A stretch of 64,000 nucleotides of DNA, taken from Didymella arachidicola. Taxonomy: Eukaryota > Ascomycota > Dothideomycetes > Pleosporales > Didymellaceae. Below the pieces are notes generated by a model that searched no databases, was not told the DNA's origin, and saw only the letters and a program-made list of their open reading frames with translations. Positions within the stretch are counted from its first letter, which is position 1; each line of letters starts with the position of its first letter. Shown piece after piece: positions 57,267-64,000 of this stretch. Location: contig CM049988.1 of assembly GCA_016630955.3 (NCBI GenBank), positions 1,922,001-1,986,000 on the forward strand, in the 5' to 3' direction. Both the position numbers and the translations under genes were made by a program.

Positions 57267-57823
57267 TGTGTTTTTATTTTTCGAGCAAGTTGCAGGCTCT
57301 GAGGCTCTTCAGTATGCAGAAAGATTCGTTCTTACAGAGAAGACTTTTTATACGCGCTGATTGCGTAGAGGGGAAATGTTTTGATTATGACGTACCGACG
57401 ATGCGTGCGCTACGGGTGTCAAACGCCGCCTGTAGTTCGCGGCCTCGCAAGATGCCCGTTGCGGCCTAGCCACTGGGATCCACTTGGAATTATCTCAGCC
57501 GCGAGTCCGCGACGCGTCTCGACGACTTCGACATCTCGTGCCGGCGTTAGACATCGAAAGGGCGGCCGCAACAGGCATCCATTGTATATTATCGTGCATT
57601 TCAATTCTTCCCTCACCTTCGTTTTACGCCTGCATCTGTCTTGCACACCTCCTGCAGCGGCATCTACCAGACGCCCTGTCAAAATTTCGAAACTTTTCAG
57701 GGCTTATAGCACGTGCCTTCCCAGCTTTCATCTCGCAGCCTGGAGTTTATCAGCCTCACGAGCATAGTTTCTCTTCTCTTCTCTGTATACTTATGTTCTA
57801 TCAAATTTACGTTCTTACCTAAT
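57267..57823. promoter_or_regulatory. Divergent promoter region, SDR and BCS1-like gene
   Basis: 557 bp between the two divergent start codons. An upstream open frame (57713) reads in frame into the ATPase without an ATG, so I start the ATPase at 57824. No specific sites called. Confidence 0.45.
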
Positions 57824-59614
57824 ATGGATCCGGCACTACCGCCGTCAACCGACTTGGTTGTCGCTCAATCGCAGCGTCCAGCCGGCGACACAAACCAAAC
57901 CTGGCCTGAACCTGTCGATACGCCCGGCATTCTTCCACGCCATCTCATCCGGTCAGCATCTTCACACCTCCCTTTGCTGGAGATCATTCACCGATTGCTG
58001 TACCGCATACGACCAGACTCCCACAGCGACCTAGATAAGGTTCTGGCGGCGATAGCGCTCTACAGTGCCGCAATACCTGCGTACAGGTACTTGAAAGACT
58101 TCGTCAAATGGGCCTTCACATCTCAAGTGACCATACCGGACAACGATCCTGCTGCAGGAGATGTCCTAGCTTGGATGAGCGTCGAGGTCATTCAGAATCG
58201 TCACAGCAGGAGCGCCATGATCGTCACGGACAACGGCTCGCAGCAAGACACAATGAACCGGCACCAACCCCATTTTACGATGGGACCGGGTGGCGGGCGG
58301 TACAGGAAGCCGAGTCGCCGAAAGTCGGTGGACAACGAGGTGTCATGCTCACCCCCTATTGGATCGCGGATCTTCTGGGTTGGTCTTCGCCCGTTCCTCT
58401 TTGATCGTGTGGGACAATCTTCAGGCCAAATGCTCCCGGGCTACGTAAACAACGGTCTCGACGCAAGCGGTAGAATGACCAACGCCATCACCATCACCAC
58501 CCTGGGTTGGAATCTGGAGCCTCTAAAGAACTTTGTAAGGCACTGCCATCAGTGGAAAAAAGCCAACATGACCGGTACAACGACAGTGTACTTTGCAGGA
58601 GGCAGTACCTACGACTCCTACGTCGGGGGAGCATGGCAGTCTATCGTCAAGCCAGTAAGGAAACTCGATACTATCGACATGGACGAAAATACCAAATTGG
58701 ATCTTGTGCGCGATGCTGAATATTACTATAGCGAACAATCCAAGCAGTTCTTTGCGGACTGCGGTATACCTCATCGTCGCGGTTACCTCTTCTATGGCCC
58801 ACCTGGTACAGGAAAGACATCCTTTAGCGCTGCTCTTGCAGGTCACCTGGGCTGCGACATCTACCATATCAATCTGGCATCTGGAGATATCACTGACGGC
58901 AAGCTACATAACTTGTTCCTTGGTCTTCCGCAGAAGTGCGTTGTTGTCATCGAAGACATTGATTCAGCCGGAATTGGTCGCGAGGTCACGACCGAACTGA
59001 AGGAGGCAACGGAAAATGTCGATATGCAAGAGCAGATGGTCCCTCCCCAATTTAGGATGAGGGCAATGCAAATGAGGGGAATGCAGACGCGGTCACCGGC
59101 TGGTACTGAGAAAGGACGTAGCCTTATCACGCTCAGCGGTCTGCTCAACGCCATCGACGGGAATGCTTCTCAGGAAGGCCGTCTCCTCATCCTCACATCA
59201 AACAAGCCGGACGCTCTGGACGATGCCCTTACGCGACCGGGCCGGATTGACAAGAAGGTGTACTTCGGCAACATGAGCCAGTCAGCGGGCAAGAGCATTT
59301 TCATGCGCCTCATCGGTCGTTCGGCGCTCGCACACGACGCCGTTTTCTCGATGGCGTATATCGAGCAATGCGCGGTTGAATTCGCGGAGAAGGTGCCTGC
59401 GCATACTTTTACTCCTGCGCAGGTCCAGAACTTTCTGCAGGGATGTCGGGGTGATCCTAACAAAGCTCTCGCTGAGATCGACAACTGGATTGCTGAGAAT
59501 CGTTCTAATATGACAGGCTCGTCCAGCCCAGTGTCGAATGCGACAATGGTGGAGGCGGAGGAAGGTGAGCATGAGACGCTAGGAATTCCAGCAGGAGGCA
59601 TGCATGCTGCATAG
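57824..59614 (+). CDS. BCS1-like AAA ATPase
   Basis: 596 residues, one exon, ATG at 57824 (MDPALPPSTD). The BCS1 N-terminal region (about 60-290) includes the weak helix VLAAIALYSAAIPAYRYL, DVLAWMSVEVIQNR and WNLEPLKNFVRHC. The AAA module follows with Walker A GPPGTGKT (325-332), Walker B VVVIEDID (373-380), sensor LLILTSNKP and the RPGRIDKKVYFG arginine motif. Between Walker B and the sensor is an insert with QMRGMQTRSPAGTEKG. True BCS1 acts in complex III assembly in the mitochondrial inner membrane. This is one of the expanded fungal BCS1-like proteins with a divergent N-terminus and C-terminal tail, so its role may differ. Confidence 0.9.
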   Translation: MDPALPPSTDLVVAQSQRPAGDTNQTWPEPVDTPGILPRHLIRSASSHLPLLEIIHRLLYRIRPDSHSDLDKVLAAIALYSAAIPAYRYLKDFVKWAFTSQVTIPDNDPAAGDVLAWMSVEVIQNRHSRSAMIVTDNGSQQDTMNRHQPHFTMGPGGGRYRKPSRRKSVDNEVSCSPPIGSRIFWVGLRPFLFDRVGQSSGQMLPGYVNNGLDASGRMTNAITITTLGWNLEPLKNFVRHCHQWKKANMTGTTTVYFAGGSTYDSYVGGAWQSIVKPVRKLDTIDMDENTKLDLVRDAEYYYSEQSKQFFADCGIPHRRGYLFYGPPGTGKTSFSAALAGHLGCDIYHINLASGDITDGKLHNLFLGLPQKCVVVIEDIDSAGIGREVTTELKEATENVDMQEQMVPPQFRMRAMQMRGMQTRSPAGTEKGRSLITLSGLLNAIDGNASQEGRLLILTSNKPDALDDALTRPGRIDKKVYFGNMSQSAGKSIFMRLIGRSALAHDAVFSMAYIEQCAVEFAEKVPAHTFTPAQVQNFLQGCRGDPNKALAEIDNWIAENRSNMTGSSSPVSNATMVEAEEGEHETLGIPAGGMHAA

Positions 59615-60149
59615 GAGAGGCGTACAAAACCTTAAGAACGCTGAGCATGAAGGATTTGGGGGTATTATCAAGTATTGAATTTGTTCCATATCGCCGCCTT
59701 TGACGCATTTACTGCTGGCGTCTGGGAGTCAATTGACTTTTCGAGTCACTAGCAATGCTGTAATTCACAAATATTTATAAATTCTTTCTCGCCACCTATT
59801 GATAATGATCAGAGCATGAAAGCAGACTTGAGACTAAAGGCTACGAGCACATCTCCTTTGGCAGAATCCTACAAATGCACAGCGTGTAAATGTCACCCCT
59901 ATCTCGGACGGACCAGCGAAGCTTGTCGGTATAATCGGCCGAAAGCTATCCAACCGTCGCTGCCTAGTCGGCCGATTTCCCGGCAGCGATCAACACTCTT
60001 CCTCAAATTGCCGAAAGGAGGAATCCCGGAGTCAGGGTGCATATCATGGTAGGATTGTCGCCGTGTAGAGAAAGGGCAACTTGCGCGACGCGTCCAGGCG
60101 CTGCAGGAGTCTCGGCTGTGGATTCCGTGAGAGCTTTACCGTGTCTGTG
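59615..60149. other. Intergenic
   Basis: 3' flank of the ATPase. A 78-codon frame (59816-60052) has no recognisable domain. GC content begins to drop toward 60200. Confidence 0.4.
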
Positions 60150-60183
60150 CGCGTGATGCGCGGATTCGCGTGATGCGCGGATT
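60150..60183. repeat. 17 bp tandem pair resembling a Fot1-type TIR
   Basis: CGCGTGATGCGCGGATT occurs twice in direct tandem (60150-60166, 60167-60183). The 17 bp period matches the doubled motif of the transposon ends in this window. No inverted partner was found. Confidence 0.6.
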
Positions 60184-60482
60184 TTACTAGTAAAAATAGC
60201 AAAATCTAGAAACTTTAAAGCTATATAACTTTTTATCTGCTTAAGGAACTAATATACTTTCTTAGACCTACTATAGGTTAAATTTAACTCTCTATAACTT
60301 TACAATAGAAAGTTTATCTTAATTCTTACTAATTAGGGTAGTTACTTATTTTTTTAACTAGTAAAGTAGAAAAGGTTAAACTTAATTACTAATACTAGAT
60401 ATTAAAATTTAGTATTATAACTAGTATATTTAATATAACTTTAGTATTAGAATATTTTAAATTTCCTAAGTAGATCTCTAGA
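60184..60482. mobile_element. AT-rich RIP-decayed relic
   Basis: About 300 bp of very AT-rich sequence full of TA and CTAG-like steps, bounded by the 17 bp tandem pair and by the TA of the next transposon. It resembles the decayed E and F relics in composition, but I cannot match it to a transposase region. Confidence 0.45.
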
Positions 60483-60484
60483 TA

Positions 60485-62349
60485 ACGTACCTCACGGGTA
60501 AGTGGGCCACCCTGTCTAGTGGGCCACTTTTGCCAAGACCACACCAAACTTCACATTAAATTGTAGTATAGTAACAGCACCTCGCGTATGGGGGTTCTGA
60601 GGAAGACGTCCTGGCAAGGTCCATGGTAGATAAGTGTTATTTACACGTTCGCGCGTTGTGCCCTGTCTCTCCGCACGTTCCACACCGTCGTTGGGATAGT
60701 TCACCTCCTTCAGCGCGCATCCTCTTCTTTGGCTTCTTACCATCACCACGCACGCCAAACTCCTTTAGAGCAGTTAAACGCTGTGCCTCTTCAACTGTTA
60801 TGTTCCCTCCTGTTTGAATTCGCTTCCTTTTATGTGATTTGCGCTCTGTTGCAGCTGCTAGAGCCTCTCGAAGCTCATCACGTTCCTTTCTCATCAACGC
60901 AAGCTGGTGCGCTACCTTTGCTCCCCCCTTTGCATAGTGCTCTAGCGCGCTATACACTGAATTTGGTGAGCTGCCCTGCTGCCTCTTATACTTGTCTCGA
61001 ATTAGAGTTGATTGCGACTGAAATTCAAGCAGGTTTTTGGGGGTTTGGGACTGCCAGGGCTCGTTGTTGGTAGGTAGTTGGGGTGATGGAGTCCGCAGCC
61101 TCACATTGAGGGTTGATATGACCCGTTCTGGGTCAAAGGGGACCAATCCAGCGCCTCGGAACCCTCCCTGGATGTTGCTAGGGGTGATAGTCGCGTTATA
61201 TGCTGCTCTTAAGCATACTAGGAACGACTGCTTGTCTATGTGGTTGATCCGGTTGCGCGAGAGCTTGTTGACCTGATGCCCGTACTCCCGCTTCAAAGGG
61301 GCAAAACAACCCACATCAAGCAGCTGCAAGAGGTGCGATGAGTGCGCAGGCATTGTAAGAGTTACAATCTTGTTCTCTTTGCAGTATTGGGTGAATGCTG
61401 CGGCCTGGTGGCTCTCATGGCCGTCTATAAGTAGCAAACGGTGGGTCCCATAGGTACGCTCCTTAGTATGCCTGTTAAAGTGCTTCAACCAGTCAAGACC
61501 AAGCTCGTTGTTGGTCCAGCCGTTCTCAGAGACCCCAATTACCCAGTCCTGGGGCAGATCTTTGTCCTTAGACCAGTTGGTGGTGTGGGTTTTGGCTTTA
61601 AGGATAATAAAGGGTGGAATAGCCCACCCTGCAGCATTTACGCCTAAGATTAACGTAGCCCACTCCTTATTGCCTGGCTGTATCTGCTTTGCTCGTCCTC
61701 GGTTCTCTACGTCTGCAACCACTGCTCCAGGGGTAATCTGACCCATTGCAAAGCCAGTCTCGTCAAAGTTGTACGTGTCTTCGTCCACAATGCCGTACTT
61801 AGCTTTGACATTAGCTACTAGGCTGAACCAGCCCTGTATTATCTCAGGATCCTCGCAGAGGGCTCTCTTGTAGTCATACTTGCGACTAAACTTTACTTTT
61901 AGCCTTGGTTGACGCTTTACAAACGTACTGGGCCAATTTCGGCCAACAGGGGCCATTCCACGCTCTTGTCGCAGCAAATTGGCCATATCAGCCACATCTG
62001 ACAAGCGAGGGGGTTCTCCTCGCTGTATAAGGTAAAGAACGTGATCAACAATCGCCTCCTCTGCGTGCTCATCCAGATACCGTCGGCTAGGCATAGAATC
62101 AACTCTTGAGGGCTGTCCAGCGCGTCGTTGGGCTAGTGTAGTTCGGGGCACGTTGAAGATAGCTGCAACGCGTCGCAGGGAGAGATTCGCATCCTGTTTG
62201 ATAGCTTGAAGTGCAAGCTGTATCCGAGCTTCTTTTAACGCGTCTGATTGACCTTGTTGTTGAGGCATTAGTGTAGGGAGAGAGTTTTGGTGTGGTCTTG
62301 GCAAAAGTGGCCCACTAGACAGGGTGGCCCACTTACCCGTGAGGTACGT
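60485..62349 (-). mobile_element. Fot1/pogo-like element Y, apparently intact (1,865 bp)
   Basis: The ends are ACGTACCTCACGGGTAAG and CTTACCCGTGAGGTACGT, with TA at 60483-60484 and 62350-62351. AGTGGGCCAC occurs twice per end at 17 bp period, then CTTTTGCCAAGACCACACC. It carries a full transposase ORF and belongs to the same lineage as elements 2, D and G. A second element starts two bases after its right TA. Confidence 0.93.
60637..62268 (-). CDS. Fot1/pogo-like DD35D transposase, full-length open frame
   Basis: 543 residues. I start at MPQQQGQSDA (62268), the Met shared by sister copies; the frame extends 12 codons upstream into the terminal repeat. Order: HTH with LRRVAAIFNVPRTTLAQRRAG (31-51), CENP-B-like HTH (about 68-140), and the DDE domain with Asp169 (YNFDETG), Asp282 (LIDGHESH) and Asp318 (LLDVGCF). 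Asp282 and Asp318 are 35 residues apart, hence DD35D. A coiled-coil/basic stretch KSHKRKRI follows, and the C-terminal knuckle has Cys529, Cys532, His537, Cys542. Sister copies have Pro, not Leu, before LDVG (residue 316). It is the only copy in the window with no nonsense codon, so it is a candidate active transposase and possible source in trans. Confidence 0.92.
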   Translation of the reverse strand: MPQQQGQSDALKEARIQLALQAIKQDANLSLRRVAAIFNVPRTTLAQRRAGQPSRVDSMPSRRYLDEHAEEAIVDHVLYLIQRGEPPRLSDVADMANLLRQERGMAPVGRNWPSTFVKRQPRLKVKFSRKYDYKRALCEDPEIIQGWFSLVANVKAKYGIVDEDTYNFDETGFAMGQITPGAVVADVENRGRAKQIQPGNKEWATLILGVNAAGWAIPPFIILKAKTHTTNWSKDKDLPQDWVIGVSENGWTNNELGLDWLKHFNRHTKERTYGTHRLLLIDGHESHQAAAFTQYCKENKIVTLTMPAHSSHLLQLLDVGCFAPLKREYGHQVNKLSRNRINHIDKQSFLVCLRAAYNATITPSNIQGGFRGAGLVPFDPERVISTLNVRLRTPSPQLPTNNEPWQSQTPKNLLEFQSQSTLIRDKYKRQQGSSPNSVYSALEHYAKGGAKVAHQLALMRKERDELREALAAATERKSHKRKRIQTGGNITVEEAQRLTALKEFGVRGDGKKPKKRMRAEGGELSQRRCGTCGETGHNARTCK

Positions 62350-62353
62350 TATA

Positions 62354-64000
62354 ACGTAAGTGCATAGCGAGTGACGCGGATAAGCGAGTGACGCGCCCTA
62401 ATAAGCTGTTAGGCCTACTAACTGCAACAGTACAACACTACAACGTTGTACTGTAGCTTACAGTACAGAATATTAATCGCTAACCTCTACTACATCTTTC
62501 TTACAAGTGCGCGAATTGTGACCAATCTCTCCGCAGCGCTTACAGTGCCTTTTACCGCTCTTGCCTGCACCTGTTCGAACCCTACCCTCACGACTCTCCC
62601 CTTCAACCTGCGCCTTAACGTCGCGTTGAGCTATTAAGTCCTCTGCCTCTTCCTTTGACAGGTCTCCGCCCTTCTGAATACGCTTTCTTTTCCGTGATTT
62701 ACGCTCAGAGGCTGCTTTATTTGACGCTTCAAGCTGCAGCACTCGGGCTGCTAATAACGTCTGCCCATGCAGCAGCATTGCCGTGCCTCTCTGCAGCTGA
62801 TCAACGATCTCAACCATCGGAGTTGGTGACGATCCTTGGTGCTTTTGAATACGATCGCGAAGCAGCGTTGATTGAGCCTGGATCTTATTGGCGTTGGTGG
62901 GTGTCTTAGGGTTCCATTCGAGCTCCTCTAAGAGCGGCGGTGTTAGCGTGCGGACCTTAACATCAAGCTTTGATAGCACCACCGATGGATCTCTAGGCAC
63001 TAATCTAGTTGCCTTAAAGCTTGCTGTGATGTTTGCCTTTGAAAACGCCTGCTTAAATACCTTTGCAAAGGTCGCGATGAAGGCTTTCTTGTCAATTCTG
63101 CCAATATGGTCTAATGCCAAGCCTCTGATCTCTCTGCTGTACGCTCGCTTCAGGGGGGCAAAACAACCCACGTTAAGCGGCTGAAGGATGTGTGACGAGT
63201 GCGGAGGCATACAGAGGGTAATTATCTTGTTCTGCTCGCAAAGCTCCTGGAAAGAGAGCGACTTGTGGCTCTCGTGGCTGTCAAGTATCAGCAGCACGTA
63301 GCTACCTACCCTCTGGCCTTTAATCCGCTTAATAAAGTGCCTGAGCCAGGCTACACCAAGCTCGTTGGTAGTCCAGCCGTTGTCACTTACCCTAATGCGC
63401 CATTAGGGCTTTAAATCAGGGAACCAAGCTTCGTCGTGGTTCTTCGCTTTGAAGATAAGGTAGGGCGCGATTGCCCAGCCCATCGCGTTGATCGCAGCGA
63501 TTAGAGTCACCCACTCACGATCTCCCTGCTGGACTCCAATAGGCTCAGTACGTCTCTCTGATGCAGTAACTACTTTGACTCGACTTCCAACGCCCATAGT
63601 GAAGCCAGTCTCGTCAAAGTTGTAGGTATCTTCGTCCAGGATACCGTACTTGGCCTTAACGTTCTGTACCAGGTCAAACCAGGGCTTAACGACAGCTGGG
63701 TCGCTGCAGAGGACTCTCTGGCGATCCCTCTGTCGAGTTATTCGCGATTTCACTCCAGGCTCGCGTTTAACGAAGTTTAAGGCCCATCGCAAGCCAACAG
63801 GGCCTGCGTCGCGTGCAGCGCGCAGTTGATTAGCCATATCTTCAACCCAACGAAGCGTTAGGCTAGATCCTTGCTGGTCAAGCTTCCTTATGTACTTTAC
63901 AAGGGTCTGCTCTTCTGCCTTAGTAAGATTCGATGATTTGGGGTGGGTATCGCGTGTTGATCGCGTTCCAGCGCGTCGGCGGCGGAGAGTTGCCTCTGAG
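62354..64000 (-). mobile_element. Fot1-like element Z (same family as C), cut by window end
   Basis: It starts ACGTAAGTGCATAGCGAG after TA (62352-62353), two bases beyond the TA of element Y. The doubled motif AGCGAGTGACGCG has a 17 bp period. It is almost identical to element C, with scattered transitions. The far end lies outside the window. Confidence 0.92.
62473..64000 (-). pseudogene. Fot1-like transposase of element Z, partial, with a nonsense codon
   Basis: The C-terminal part is open from 63297 to 62473 (LILDSHESHKS, LQPLNVGCF, KSRKRKRI, knuckle CKRCGEIGHNSRTC). Upstream, a TAA near 63402 replaces Gln of KPQWRI in element C (CAA to TAA). The upstream block 63403-63837 with YNFDETGFTMG is open, and the Trp lost in C is intact here. 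In LQPLNVGCF the third catalytic Asp is changed to Asn. Because that codon and the TAA are both damaged, it is probably inactive. The N-terminus continues to the window edge. Confidence 0.85.

Noticed and set aside
24603..60149. Secondary metabolite gene cluster (two regulators, MFS transporter, three dehydrogenases)
   Set aside because: No polyketide synthase, NRPS, terpene synthase or P450. The genes between are housekeeping (COA1, SepH, desaturase) and spread over 36 kb.

Overview
The window is filamentous ascomycete nuclear DNA, most likely a Dothideomycete of the Pleosporales type. The evidence is short introns of about 45-60 bp with CTAAC-like branch points, two Zn2Cys6 regulators, a SepH-type kinase, a BCS1-like ATPase, and transposons decayed by C-to-T changes at CpA (repeat-induced point mutation, RIP). 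I cannot name the species from sequence alone. I see no rRNA, tRNA, CRISPR or telomere repeat.

Layout. Positions 1-24215 and 60485-64000 are almost solid Tc1/mariner (Fot1/pogo-like) DNA transposons of about 1.75-1.87 kb. Most begin and end with ACGT, sit in a TA target, and encode a DD35D transposase with N-terminal HTH domains and a C-terminal CX2CX4HX4C zinc knuckle. They are nested, tandem and mostly broken by RIP-type stops. The element at 60485-62349 has a full-length open transposase.

The outstanding structure is an 18.8 kb inverted duplication at 5381-24215. Two arms of 8,596 bp, identical everywhere I compared except one base at the outer tip, flank a 1.64 kb spacer. The axis is at 14798 (mirror rule x' = 29596 - x). 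The spacer is the inside of one Fot1-like element (13923-15673), and its terminal inverted repeats form the inner end of each arm. The outer boundary on both sides is the terminus of another element plus its TA. Each arm carries a nested stack in the order A, B interrupted by C and D, E relic, F relic. This fits fold-back synthesis primed by the transposon's own inverted repeats, after the last round of RIP.

Positions 24216-60149 are an ordinary gene island. In order it holds: a hypothetical protein with an LPRELRxxIY motif; a sphingolipid delta-4 desaturase; a SUR7/PalI-type membrane protein; two divergent Zn2Cys6 transcription factors sharing a 653 bp promoter; an MFS transporter; a small basic protein; a short-chain dehydrogenase; COA1; a four-TM membrane protein; a second dehydrogenase; two hypothetical genes, one frameshifted; the SepH/Cdc7 septation kinase; a third dehydrogenase; and a BCS1-like AAA ATPase. 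The genes are mostly housekeeping or regulatory, with no evident metabolite cluster. The island ends in an AT-rich relic (60150-60482) before the second transposon block.
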